From a bacterium (GTDB lineage Bacteria; UBP6; UBA1177): 44,614 bases of DNA. The stretch is from the NCBI GenBank assembly GCA_017645765.1, contig JAGCNV010000078.1, positions 1-44,614 of the forward strand. The letters are read 5' to 3'. Both the position numbers and the translations under genes were made by a program. The notes beneath the pieces are model-generated. The model worked only from the letters and a program-made list of their open reading frames with translations. It did no database searches and was not told where the DNA came from. This document shows positions 32,411 to 41,091 of this stretch, piece after piece (position 1 is the first letter of the stretch; each line of letters starts with the position of its first letter).

Positions 32411-33658
32411 ATGAAAAGAGATCAGTTGGCAGCAAAAATCCTCAATGAAACCAATTTGTTGAACCGTTTCCTTGACTACGTTAAGGAAGACACTCAGTCA
32501 GTTGAAGAGAGCGAGACCTGTCCTTCTTCGCCGAAAGAGAAAAATCTCGGCAGAAAGCTTGTAGAAGAGCTTAAATCGCTCGGTCTTGCAAATGCGGAAA
32601 TGGATGAAAACGGCTATGTTTACGCGAAAATGGCGACAAACTGCGGCATTACGAAAAAGGTCGCTTTCATCGCTCACATGGATGTCGCTCTTGACTGCAA
32701 AGGCGAAGGCGTATGTCCGGTAATCCACGAAAAATACGACGGAACGGTTATGAATCTTAAAGGCGGCACGGTTATTGATCCGGCTGATACCGAGCATCTT
32801 TCCGACTGCATCGGCGACACGATCATCACTTCCGACGGAACGACGCTTCTTGGCGCTGACGACAAAGCCGGTGTTGCAGCGATCATGTCGATGGTCGAAT
32901 ATTTGGGCAAACATCCCGAAATCAAACACCCCGAAATCAGAATCTGCTTCACGCCAGACGAAGAAATCGGACGCGGTGTCGACAAAATCAACCTTCAGAA
33001 AGTCGATGCAGACTTCGCATACACGCTTGACGGCGGTGCTCCGTATGAAGTAAACTACGAAAATTTCAATGCTTTCTCGGCGAAAGTCACACTGCGCGGC
33101 GTTTCGATCCACCCCGGATATGCAAAAGACAAAATGGTCAACGCGATCAGATATGCAGGCAAATTCATCGATATGCTTCCGAAGACGATGTCGCCTGAAA
33201 GAACCTGCGGCAGAGAGCCTTTCATCCACATTGTCGGCATCAGCGGCGGCAGCGAGGAAGTTACGGTCAGCATGATCCTCAGAAGTTTCGTTCGCGAAGA
33301 CATCGAGCGCGAAGAGAAGATAATCCTCAACATTATCGAAGTTCTCAAGGCTGAAGAACCGCGTCTTCAGGTAACTCCCGTTTTCACCGAAAGCTACCTC
33401 AATATGCATGAAGTTATGAAGAACAACATGGAAGTTTTCGGCTATGTCAAGAAGGCGATCGAAGATCTGGGCGCTGCTCCTGATGTAGAACCTATCCGCG
33501 GCGGAACCGACGGCGCAAGACTTTCCTTCATGGGACTTCCGTGCCCGAACATTTTTGCAGGCGGCGTAAACTTCCATTCCCAGAAAGAGTGGGTCGCTCT
33601 TGAAGACATCGCGCTTGCTTCGGCGGTCACTGTCAAAATTCTTGAAAACGTAAAATAA
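32411..33658 (+). CDS. pepT: Peptidase T (tripeptide aminopeptidase)
   Basis: Zinc-dependent M20B aminopeptidase that removes the N-terminal residue from tripeptides in the cytoplasm. The 415 residues fit PepT. Zinc and catalytic residues are visible: H89 and D91 (AHMDV), D150 in GADDKAG, E184/E185 in DEEIG, the Asp in TLDGG and the final His in NFHSQ. A dimerisation domain lies between about 215 and 320. An AGGAG site precedes the ATG. It lies 30 bases after rnfB, likely in the same transcript, and is followed by repeat copy C. Confidence 0.97.
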   Translation: MKRDQLAAKILNETNLLNRFLDYVKEDTQSVEESETCPSSPKEKNLGRKLVEELKSLGLANAEMDENGYVYAKMATNCGITKKVAFIAHMDVALDCKGEGVCPVIHEKYDGTVMNLKGGTVIDPADTEHLSDCIGDTIITSDGTTLLGADDKAGVAAIMSMVEYLGKHPEIKHPEIRICFTPDEEIGRGVDKINLQKVDADFAYTLDGGAPYEVNYENFNAFSAKVTLRGVSIHPGYAKDKMVNAIRYAGKFIDMLPKTMSPERTCGREPFIHIVGISGGSEEVTVSMILRSFVREDIEREEKIILNIIEVLKAEEPRLQVTPVFTESYLNMHEVMKNNMEVFGYVKKAIEDLGAAPDVEPIRGGTDGARLSFMGLPCPNIFAGGVNFHSQKEWVALEDIALASAVTVKILENVK

Positions 33659-33660
33659 AT

Positions 33661-33692
33661 CGTCACGGCGTTCCGTCGTAACGTCGTTTCGT
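33661..33692. repeat. CGTNNCGN array (four 8-bp units) attached to copy C
   Basis: Four exact 8-bp units starting CGT (33661, 33669, 33677, 33685), two bases after the pepT stop, running without a gap into copy C. Matched by a four-unit array at 44438-44469. Confidence 0.8.
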
Positions 33693-33748
33693 CGCCTCGA
33701 AATGTCGAAATATCGAAATTACGAAATATCGACAAATATTGGGCGGCG
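33693..33748 (-). repeat. 8-bp-period intergenic repeat element, copy C
   Basis: Between pepT and the tRNA gene. On the minus strand: ACGCCGCC (3' arm on plus, GGCGGCG at 33742-33748), a short T-rich link, then five exact 8-bp units TCGATATT/TCGTAATT/TCGACATT type (33732 down to 33693), the last being TCGAGGCG. The near-side arm is decayed (GGCGACG). Together with 33661-33692 it makes nine consecutive 8-mers in one phase. Confidence 0.82.
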
Positions 33749-33766
33749 TTGAAATCAAAAAAAAAC

Positions 33767-33794
33767 TTGACATTCAAATTTTTTTTCCTAAACT
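33767..33794 (+). promoter_or_regulatory. Promoter of the tRNA gene
   Basis: Perfect TTGACA (33767-33772), 16 bases, TAAACT (33789-33794), leaving about 17 bases to the tRNA 5' end. It starts 18 bases after repeat copy C. Confidence 0.6.
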
Positions 33795-33810
33795 ACCTGC
33801 CGTCCTGCGT

Positions 33811-33887
33811 GGCGGGATAGCTCAGTTGGCTAGAGCAGCGGACTCATATCCCGCAGGTCGAGTGTTCGAATCACTCTCCCGCTACCA
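33811..33887 (+). tRNA. tRNA with CAU anticodon, probably elongator tRNA-Met
   Basis: A 77-base cloverleaf with encoded CCA. Acceptor stem 33811-33817 with 33877-33883 (one G-U pair at position 1-72), D stem GCTC/GAGC, anticodon CAT at 33845-33847, T arm with TTCGAAT loop, discriminator A. The anticodon stem has an A-C mismatch next to the loop (33842 with 33850); the usual form here is A-T. CAU also occurs in the minor isoleucine tRNA that is modified by TilS, and sequence alone does not settle which; the stem and loop read more like Met. Not an initiator, since the first pair G-U is closed and the GGG/CCC anticodon-stem pairs are missing. Confidence 0.9.
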
Positions 33888-33943
33888 CTTCTTGTTTTTT
33901 TTCCTTATAATGATTTTATTATTCAATTTTTTGTGATTTTTTC

Positions 33944-33972
33944 TTGTTTGAATCGGCATTGTGTGCTATTTT
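33944..33972 (+). promoter_or_regulatory. Candidate promoter of the propeller-GGDEF gene
   Basis: TTGTTT (33944-33949), 17 bases, TATTTT (33967-33972) with an upstream TG (extended -10). A transcript from here would have a leader of about 45 bases before the ATG at 34024. Confidence 0.45.
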
Positions 33973-34023
33973 GCGCCGTTTTTTGCGTTTCGCTGTTTAA
34001 ACGGTGTGATTTTGGAACTTATG

Positions 34024-37000
34024 ATGAAGAAATTTGTGTCGTTTTTGTTTCTCCTTGCTCTTTTTGTTTCTGTGTATGCCGGAACGATGCCGTGTGCCGG
34101 CGGCTACTGTTTTGACTGTTATGATTCCTCTCAGAATCTTCCGCAAAATCAGATTGTTGCATTTTCCAAAAATGCTCAGGGATATATGTTTGTCGTCGGA
34201 AGAAACACGATTTCAAGATTCGACGGTAGTGAATTCGTTCTTCCCGAAGGCGGCAGGCTTGAAGAGATTCCGACAAACACGATAAACGATTTTGTCTCCG
34301 ATGATACCGGATTCGGCTATGTCGCGACAGATCTTGGTCTTTGGACCGTTGATTTGAACAAATTCGAATTACTTTCGTTCAGGAGTTTTGGTAAAGTCGG
34401 GAATGTTTCGGTACAATCAGTAGCTTATGATAAAAACAAGGCTCTTGTTTATGGAGCGGTTCCGGGAAAAGGAGTTTTCGCAGTTTCTGCAAAAGGTTTT
34501 ATCGAGTGGTTCAATCCCGAAAATTCGCGTCTCAGTACGAAAAACGTCAATAAAGTTTTTTCAGACAGTCTCGGTACGGTTTGGCTCGGAACGGAAAACG
34601 GCGTCTATTTCATGAAAGACGGAAGCGAAAAATTCCTTCAGATCGACTATCTCGACGATTCGGTTTCAGCTTTTGCGGAAAAGGATAAAAATAGCATTTA
34701 TGCAGGCGGCAGAAACGGTTACTACCTCATCGAAAACGGCGAAGTTTCGATTTCATACTCCGGCGAAAAAGCGCCATGGTCAGATATCACAATGCTTGAA
34801 ACCGCCGATTCCGGCAGGCTTTGGATCGGAACGAAAAAATCAGGTCTCTTTTACGACGAGATCGCTTCATGGTCTGTCGGCGGAGCGGTCACAGCTTCGA
34901 TACGCGACAATGAGGGTGAAATTTGGTTCGGAACTTCGGCAGGCGGGTTCTGCATTGTCAAAAAAAGTGCTTTCAAAGGGATGTCTTTCGAAGACGAAAG
35001 CGTTTCCGTTGTTGCGGCTTCGGACGATGTTTTCGTCAATACGAAAAAAGGGATCTTCGGATTCGGAGAACTTGGAGAGCTCGGAGAAAAACTTTTAAGC
35101 GATTCTGTTTTCGACACTATTTTTGTCGATAAAATAAACAATCTCTGGGCTTCTTCGAAGTCGGCAGGGCTTTTTATCATGCAGCCTGACAAAACTTTTA
35201 AGCCGGTAAAAGAAATCTACACGAGTGAAGACGATCTTTTTCCCTCTTCGTCAGACGTGTTTTTCAGCGATGCCGACGGAAATGTCTGGACGAACGACCT
35301 TTCTATGAACGGTGCGCTGTTTATTTTCAGAAACGACAGGACAGCAGAAAGGCTGATGCTGCCGGATGCCGACGCGGAAATCGTCGATATAGTCGATCAT
35401 GAAGGAAAGCTTTTCATCGTTACGAAGCGGAGCGGCGTGTTCGGTCTTGAGGAAAACAACCGTCTTACACCTCTGACTCTTTGGGAAAAGGATATTTATG
35501 TGAAAAGAGTGTTCGTCGATTCAAAGCAGCGGATATGGATAGTCACTCTTTCGAACGATATCTTCATAGATGTCGAAAAAGACGCGATCGCGTTTCCTTT
35601 GGCCGGAATAGGGGGTAAAGCGGCTATACATTCGGTTTCGGAAGACAAAAACGGCAATTTCTGGATCATGACGAACGCAGGGATTGCTTCTGTAAAAGGC
35701 GAAGATGCCGACTGTTTCGTGAGCGGTCAGTGTGCTGAAGTGCCGGTCATCGTTTACGGCAAAAAGGACGGTCTGACCTCAGTTGAATGTGCCGAGGGAA
35801 GGGCTTCCGATGCCGCGCTTTCGGCTGAAGGACACCTTTTCGCTCCGATGATGAAAGGTGTTGCTGTTTTCGATACGAATTTCAGAGATAACCGCAGTTT
35901 TGTTCCGGAAATCAGTATAGACCGCATTTATTCGCCTGATGAAGATCTGAATTATTATCCGGACTATCGTGACATACTCGTTCTTCCGTACACTGTTGAC
36001 AATCTTTTGATTTCTTATTCGGCTCCGTTGTTTTCCGGTTCAGGACAGTTGCTTTTCGATTATTCTTTCGATAAAGAGCAGGTGAAAGGAACGAGCGAAA
36101 GGGAAGTCATTTTTTCTGATGTCCAAAGCGGTCTTCACGAATTTTCAGTCCGTGCCTACCGCGCGGATGATCCGTCGAAATTCAGTGAAAAAAAGTTCGT
36201 TTTCCGTGTAAAAACCGTATTTTACAAAAAAACCGGATTCATGGTAACGGCAACTTTCCTTTTTATTTTATTTGTTTCCGTTCTCATTTTCCTTGATAAG
36301 CGCTTGAAAGCTATAAGAAAAGCTGAAATCAAACGTCTTATAGACGAAAAGACGGCAGAACTTCAGATCAAAAACAACGCTCTCAGTGAAGCTGTAATGA
36401 AGGATCCGCTGACGGGGCTTATGAACAGGCGCTATATGTTCGATGTCGAAGAGCGCAAGATCAGGCGTTTCATCGAGTCGCGCGACCGTAAAATGCACCT
36501 TTTGGACAACCGTAATGTGTTTGAAAAGAATGATATTGTCTACGGTGTCATAATGATGGATATCGACCATTTCAAGCGGGTCAACGATATTTACGGTCAC
36601 GATGCCGGCGATATGGTTCTTAAAGGTGTCGCCGAAGTTATGCAGGATTCGGTGCGTGCCGATGATATCCTGATCCGCTGGGGCGGAGAGGAGTTCCTTA
36701 TCGTTCTGAAAAATATACCGCTTGGAAAGATGTTTGAAGTCGCAAAAAAGATAAGAAAGGCGATAGAACAGCATCCTTTTGCAACTCAGAGTGGTGGTAC
36801 GACTATCTGGGTCACGGTTTCGATGGGAGTCGTTTTTCTTCCGTTTTTTGCCGGTAATCCTAAACTTTTGACTTTCGAAAATATCATAACACTGGCTGAT
36901 ACGGCTCTTTATCATTCGAAAGAAAACGGACGCGATATGGCGACTTTTGTAGTTCCGGGTGAAAAGATGCCTGAAACACCGGAAGATGTCGGCAGTATGC

Positions 37001-37086
37001 TCAGCAGCAGCGAATTTGCCGTCGTAAACGGTTTCTACAATTTTGAAAAGATAGAACCCGATAATTTCTCAGAGTTTGAAATTTGA
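34024..37086 (+). CDS. Periplasmic beta-propeller sensor with Y_Y_Y domain and GGDEF diguanylate cyclase
   Basis: A 1020-residue single-pass sensor. A signal peptide (about 1-20) is followed by many 'two-component regulator propeller' repeats (about 35-620), for example LGTVWLGTENGVYFM and GRLWIGTKKSGLF. A Y_Y_Y domain (about 640-735) comes next, then one membrane helix (about 740-758), a short coiled coil, and a GGDEF domain (about 785-960). The active-site GGEEF is at 887-891, and the product-inhibition site RADD lies five residues ahead, so it should make cyclic di-GMP and be feedback-inhibited. There is no EAL domain. It likely reads an extracellular carbohydrate or envelope cue. The ATG at 34024 suits the ribosome site GGA better than 34021. 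Confidence 0.94.
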   Translation: MKKFVSFLFLLALFVSVYAGTMPCAGGYCFDCYDSSQNLPQNQIVAFSKNAQGYMFVVGRNTISRFDGSEFVLPEGGRLEEIPTNTINDFVSDDTGFGYVATDLGLWTVDLNKFELLSFRSFGKVGNVSVQSVAYDKNKALVYGAVPGKGVFAVSAKGFIEWFNPENSRLSTKNVNKVFSDSLGTVWLGTENGVYFMKDGSEKFLQIDYLDDSVSAFAEKDKNSIYAGGRNGYYLIENGEVSISYSGEKAPWSDITMLETADSGRLWIGTKKSGLFYDEIASWSVGGAVTASIRDNEGEIWFGTSAGGFCIVKKSAFKGMSFEDESVSVVAASDDVFVNTKKGIFGFGELGELGEKLLSDSVFDTIFVDKINNLWASSKSAGLFIMQPDKTFKPVKEIYTSEDDLFPSSSDVFFSDADGNVWTNDLSMNGALFIFRNDRTAERLMLPDADAEIVDIVDHEGKLFIVTKRSGVFGLEENNRLTPLTLWEKDIYVKRVFVDSKQRIWIVTLSNDIFIDVEKDAIAFPLAGIGGKAAIHSVSEDKNGNFWIMTNAGIASVKGEDADCFVSGQCAEVPVIVYGKKDGLTSVECAEGRASDAALSAEGHLFAPMMKGVAVFDTNFRDNRSFVPEISIDRIYSPDEDLNYYPDYRDILVLPYTVDNLLISYSAPLFSGSGQLLFDYSFDKEQVKGTSEREVIFSDVQSGLHEFSVRAYRADDPSKFSEKKFVFRVKTVFYKKTGFMVTATFLFILFVSVLIFLDKRLKAIRKAEIKRLIDEKTAELQIKNNALSEAVMKDPLTGLMNRRYMFDVEERKIRRFIESRDRKMHLLDNRNVFEKNDIVYGVIMMDIDHFKRVNDIYGHDAGDMVLKGVAEVMQDSVRADDILIRWGGEEFLIVLKNIPLGKMFEVAKKIRKAIEQHPFATQSGGTTIWVTVSMGVVFLPFFAGNPKLLTFENIITLADTALYHSKENGRDMATFVVPGEKMPETPEDVGSMLSSSEFAVVNGFYNFEKIEPDNFSEFEI

Positions 37087-37113
37087 TAATATTTGATTGT
37101 ATCGGAGAATATT

Positions 37114-38517
37114 ATGAAGAGACTGCTAAAAATATTTTTGTTTCTTCTGATTCTTTCATCTTTTTTTAATGCAGGTGCGGTCGATTTTCATCCGAACGAA
37201 GCCTACAGCCGCTTTAAAAGAGGAATGAGTTTCGGCGGCGCGCTTTTCCCGACTTATCAGGGCGATTCAATGCTTCTGGAACTCGATTTGTACGGTTCTT
37301 TCGAATTTTCGATGCTCGGTTTCGGTGTAGGCCTTCCGGTCAGATTCATCCTGAAAAACGATGACGATATTCCGACAACCGGAGGTGCTTTTCCGAAAGA
37401 AGACTGGGATGATGCGAGAGACTGGGTCGCCATTCTCAATTATTTCCACTACGGTCATTCGGGCGATATGTTCTATTTCTATTTCGGCGAGCAGAAAAAC
37501 CGCTATGTCGGCAACGGCTCGATAGTAGGAGCTTACTACGGCGATCTGAGGCTTTATCATCCGCAGCGCGGAGTCAACCTCGAAATAAATACCGATTACG
37601 CCGGACTCGATTTTTTCATGGACGATGTTACTCCGCCGAATGTCATTGGAGGGCGCGTCTATGTCAAGCCGATAAGTTTCCTGAAGGAAAGTTACGCAAA
37701 CAACCTTGAAATCGGCGCATCATACTTTGCTGATATTTTTGCGCCGGATCAGATCACGGGAAAGAGCGACAATGATTACGGCCGAGAGATAACTGATTCC
37801 AAATTCCAGATCTTCGGTTTCGATCTCTCTTTCCGTCTTCTTGCGATGAAGTATTACCAGCTCACTCTTTATACCGACATGAACAAGATCGTCGATGCGG
37901 GTTTCGGTATGCACTTCGGTGCAAAACACAAACTTATGCTTCCGACGAGCACTGACATGCAGATCCTGAGCCGCTGGGAGGTCAGGGCAATGGAGCCGGA
38001 CTACATTCCGTCGTATTTCAACACCTTCTACGACATTGAAAGGGAGTATTACAAAGGTCAGAGCAATTCGACTTTCAGTACGCCGACAACGAAGTCCCGC
38101 TATCTTTCAAGCTATGCCGGAAGAGGGAAGGACTGGACTGCCGGATACTATCTTGACCTTGTTTTCGATATAACAGGAACATTCTCGATAGGAGGTTCCT
38201 TCGAGCATAACAAACTCTATGATCATGAAGCGAAAAAGTATAACAACTATCAGATAAACGTTTTTACGGATATATTCCTGTTTGATTCTCTGGCTATAGA
38301 TTTCCTTATGACTTTCCAGTCTTTGGGAGAAGACGGAAAACGGCTCAAAAACAAGCCTTATTACAGAGCTTCGGTAACCTATTATCTGAACAGATATTTC
38401 AGTTTCGGTGCCGGCGCCGATTCGAAGTGGTATCTTGTCGAACCTAGAAATGATGTCGGTTACTACGACTATTACAACTGCTTCTCGATAGGCGGTTTTG
38501 CCGGAGTCAGGTTCTAA
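37114..38517 (+). CDS. Outer-membrane beta-barrel protein (porin-like)
   Basis: A 467-residue exported protein. The signal peptide (about 1-22) ends FFNAGA. The mature part is a long series of amphipathic strands with many Tyr, Phe and Gly residues and Asp/Asn-rich turns (for example LLELDLYGSFEFSMLGFGVG, YFSFGAGADSKWYL) and ends GFAGVRF with the C-terminal Phe. No named porin family is recognised. The ATG at 37114 has GGAG six bases before it. It lies 27 bases after the propeller-GGDEF gene and three bases before the amidase, so they probably form one envelope operon. Confidence 0.85.
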   Translation: MKRLLKIFLFLLILSSFFNAGAVDFHPNEAYSRFKRGMSFGGALFPTYQGDSMLLELDLYGSFEFSMLGFGVGLPVRFILKNDDDIPTTGGAFPKEDWDDARDWVAILNYFHYGHSGDMFYFYFGEQKNRYVGNGSIVGAYYGDLRLYHPQRGVNLEINTDYAGLDFFMDDVTPPNVIGGRVYVKPISFLKESYANNLEIGASYFADIFAPDQITGKSDNDYGREITDSKFQIFGFDLSFRLLAMKYYQLTLYTDMNKIVDAGFGMHFGAKHKLMLPTSTDMQILSRWEVRAMEPDYIPSYFNTFYDIEREYYKGQSNSTFSTPTTKSRYLSSYAGRGKDWTAGYYLDLVFDITGTFSIGGSFEHNKLYDHEAKKYNNYQINVFTDIFLFDSLAIDFLMTFQSLGEDGKRLKNKPYYRASVTYYLNRYFSFGAGADSKWYLVEPRNDVGYYDYYNCFSIGGFAGVRF

Positions 38518-38520
38518 CTG

Positions 38521-39405
38521 ATGAAAATCGCTGCTTTTTTTCTTTTTTTGTTCCAGTTTTGCGTTGTTTCGGCACAAAATTCGATGAGTGATTCCGACAT
38601 GGATTCTCTTGACCAGCTGATTTCCGATTTGCTCGAATCGTCAAAAAAAGAACAGAAACAGGAAAAAAAACAGGAAAAACCGGCGGTCAAACCGCAAAAA
38701 AACGAGAAAACAAAAAAACAGGAAGTCAAATCCACAAAAGTTAAAGGTAAAAAACTGATAGTTATTGATCCCGGTCACGGCGGTAAAGATCCCGGAACGA
38801 TTTCAGGAAAGCTTTATGAAAAGGACATCGTTTTGAAGCTCGCGAAAAAAATCGAGAAACTTTCGAAAAATTACAAAAACATCGAAGTCAGACTGACACG
38901 CGACAAGGACATTTTTCTTGCTTTGGAAGAGCGTGCCGTTATTGCAAACAAGCTTGACGGCGATTTGTTCATTTCGCTTCACGCAAACTCGTTTCCCAAG
39001 GACAGAAATATCGGCGGAATGGAGATTTACCATCTCGACAACACGCGTGACGAATATGCAAACAAACTGGCGAGAGTTGAAAATAAAATTTCTGAAAACG
39101 CCTCGCTTCTCGGTACGATTTTAGTCGATATGGATATAAGTTATTATGTCGGCGACAGTCTGGATTATGCGAAGGAAATAGGAAACGGATTGAAAAAAGA
39201 CTTAAAAAAATATGGGGTTAAATTAAGGGGTTATGAAAAAGGAGCCCTTTTTTACGTCCTTGTGGGCGCAAGAATGCCGTCTCTTCTTTTCGAGATCGGT
39301 TACATAACGAACAAGACAGAAAAAGATCTCCTTCAAAATGATGCTTATCTCGAGTCGATAGCGAAGTCTCTGCTTGATTCGGTTTCTGCTTCAAAGGTGA
39401 AATGA
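38521..39405 (+). CDS. N-acetylmuramoyl-L-alanine amidase (Amidase_3)
   Basis: Zinc amidase that cuts the bond between MurNAc and L-alanine, needed for cell separation and wall turnover in the periplasm. A signal peptide (1-18) is followed by a long Lys/Glu/Gln-rich linker (about 40-75) and the Amidase_3 domain (about 78-290). The ligands H86 (VIDPGHGG), E100 (LYEKDI) and H154 (SLHANS), and the catalytic E258 (LLFEIGYITN), are all there. An AmiC-type AMIN domain is absent, so the linker may tether or regulate it. Its stop overlaps the start of the FecCD permease by four bases (ATGA). Confidence 0.96.
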   Translation: MKIAAFFLFLFQFCVVSAQNSMSDSDMDSLDQLISDLLESSKKEQKQEKKQEKPAVKPQKNEKTKKQEVKSTKVKGKKLIVIDPGHGGKDPGTISGKLYEKDIVLKLAKKIEKLSKNYKNIEVRLTRDKDIFLALEERAVIANKLDGDLFISLHANSFPKDRNIGGMEIYHLDNTRDEYANKLARVENKISENASLLGTILVDMDISYYVGDSLDYAKEIGNGLKKDLKKYGVKLRGYEKGALFYVLVGARMPSLLFEIGYITNKTEKDLLQNDAYLESIAKSLLDSVSASKVK

Positions 39406-40379
39406 TGCCGGAAAAGATGAATATCGTAAAAATTTCTGCCGTTGCAGCGTTTTCTATTCTGCTTTTAGCACTTTTTCCTTTTTTCGGATATGTCGAAATG
39501 CCTCTGAGTGAAATTTTCGGCGAAAGTGCTGCCTCGAACATATTCTGGAATATCAGAGTTCCGCGAACTTCGGGGGCTTTTGTCTGCGGTGCGACTCTGG
39601 CTCTTTGCGGAATGGTGTTCCAGTCGATGTTCAAGAACGATCTGGCGACGCCTTACACGCTCGGAGTGAGCAGCGGCGCGGCTTTAGGTGCTGTGACTGC
39701 AATCAAGCTCTTTTCTGGGGTTGCCTTTGCCCTTCCTGTAACGCAAATACTCAGTTTTGCATTTGCATTTCTTACGGTCGTTTTCATCTACACGGCAGGA
39801 CGCCTCAAAAAGAGGTTTGATACCGGATTTCTGCTCCTTGCCGGAGTCGCCGTCAATTTTATATGCAGCGGGCTTATCCTTTTTATTCAGTATATTGCAA
39901 GCGGCAGCGAAAGCTCGATGATGATCCACTGGATGATGGGAAGCCTTGATTTTATAGGCTTTTCTACTGTTCTGAAAATCGTTCCGGCGTTTGCTGTCAT
40001 GCTTGTTGTCTCGCTCTTTTTCCACAGAGAGCTTGATCTCATGCGGATCGATTCCGATATTGCGACGACCCGCGGCGTCAATATGAACACAGTCGGCAAC
40101 GTTCTTCTTTTTACGGTTTCTATAGCTGTTGCGCTTGTTGTTTCGCAGGTGGGACCAATAGGCTTCATCGGCATGATGGCGCCTCACATTGCTGTCAGAT
40201 TAGTAGGCAGAAAGCACAGCTCGCTCGCATTCGCATCGCTTTTTATAGGCGGCTGCATTCTCATGTTTTCGGATGCAGTTTCGAGAACGGTGATAGCACC
40301 TTCAGAAATTCCTGTAGGAGTTATAACGTCGCTTGTCGGCGGTCCGTTTTTCTTATTTATATTGATTAAATCAAAATAA
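39402..40379 (+). CDS. FecCD/BtuC-type ABC transporter permease
   Basis: A 325-residue membrane protein with about ten helices, of the FecCD (BtuC) family that imports iron-siderophore complexes, heme or cobalamin. Typical features are RVPRTSGAFVCGATLALCG, then LGVSSGAALGA, the MIHWMMGSL motif and GPIGFIGMMAPHIAVRLVG, the loop that meets the ATPase. In other genomes the gene sits with an ATPase and a binding protein; neither is present here. It overlaps the amidase by four bases and converges on pyrF with a two-base gap. Confidence 0.93.
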   Translation: MMPEKMNIVKISAVAAFSILLLALFPFFGYVEMPLSEIFGESAASNIFWNIRVPRTSGAFVCGATLALCGMVFQSMFKNDLATPYTLGVSSGAALGAVTAIKLFSGVAFALPVTQILSFAFAFLTVVFIYTAGRLKKRFDTGFLLLAGVAVNFICSGLILFIQYIASGSESSMMIHWMMGSLDFIGFSTVLKIVPAFAVMLVVSLFFHRELDLMRIDSDIATTRGVNMNTVGNVLLFTVSIAVALVVSQVGPIGFIGMMAPHIAVRLVGRKHSSLAFASLFIGGCILMFSDAVSRTVIAPSEIPVGVITSLVGGPFFLFILIKSK

Positions 40380-40381
40380 AT

Positions 40382-41077
40382 TTATGCGTTTTTGCACTCT
40401 TCAAGGATTTTGAGGAAAGCCTCTCTGCGGTTTTCAGCAGCCGTGATCGGGCGTCCGATTACGAGATAGTCGGCACCTTTGCGGAGAGCTTCTGCCGGAG
40501 TCGCGATCCGTTTCTGGTCATTGACAGCCGCAAATGCAGGACGGATTCCGGGAGTGAGGATTTTGAAATCTTTGCCGCAGGTTTCACGTATCAGTTCGAT
40601 TTCAAGCGGACTTGCGACGACTCCGTCCATCCCCGAATCTTTCGCCAGTTTCGCGAGTTTCGCTATCTGCTCCGGTATCGTGCGGTCAAAGCCGACTTCG
40701 CGGATATCTTCTTCACCGAGACTCGTTAAAATCGTGACAGCCAGAACAAGAGGCGGATTTGCGATTTTATCCATCTCACTTCTCACCGCTTCCATCATTT
40801 TTCTGCCGCCTGAAGCGTGGACGTTGAATATCTTGACACCGAGTTCAGCCGCTGCAACACCTGCTTTTACGACGGTATTTGGAATGTCGTGATATTTAAG
40901 GTCAAGAAAAACATCTTCGCCCATGCCGACGATCTCTCTGACAAGCTCCGGACCGGTGGAAGTGAAAAGCTGCTTTCCGATTTTGAAGCAGGCTCCTAAA
41001 CCTTTCAGATCGCCGACTATTTCAAGAGCTTTTTCTTTTGTTTCGACATCGAGTGCGACAAAAATTTTCGATTTCAT
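40382..41077 (-). CDS. pyrF: Orotidine 5'-phosphate decarboxylase
   Basis: Last step of UMP synthesis: decarboxylation of OMP. The 231 residues are a normal PyrF length, taken from the ATG at 41077 (GAGGG ahead); the open frame goes to 41200 inside the amylase gene. The signature DLKYHDIPNTV contains the catalytic D59, K61 and D64; the N-terminal FVALDVETKEKAL and the phosphate loop PGIRPAF and VIGRPITAA are present. It follows the amylase lipoprotein by 14 bases, probably as second gene of that unit, an odd pairing with no clear metabolic link. Confidence 0.97.
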   Translation of the reverse strand: MKSKIFVALDVETKEKALEIVGDLKGLGACFKIGKQLFTSTGPELVREIVGMGEDVFLDLKYHDIPNTVVKAGVAAAELGVKIFNVHASGGRKMMEAVRSEMDKIANPPLVLAVTILTSLGEEDIREVGFDRTIPEQIAKLAKLAKDSGMDGVVASPLEIELIRETCGKDFKILTPGIRPAFAAVNDQKRIATPAEALRKGADYLVIGRPITAAENRREAFLKILEECKNA

Positions 41078-41091
41078 TTTTCCCTCAAAAA

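Noticed and set aside
32498-33577. 359-residue frame antisense to pepT
   Set aside because: No motif, no ribosome site, and fully inside a catalytically complete pepT.
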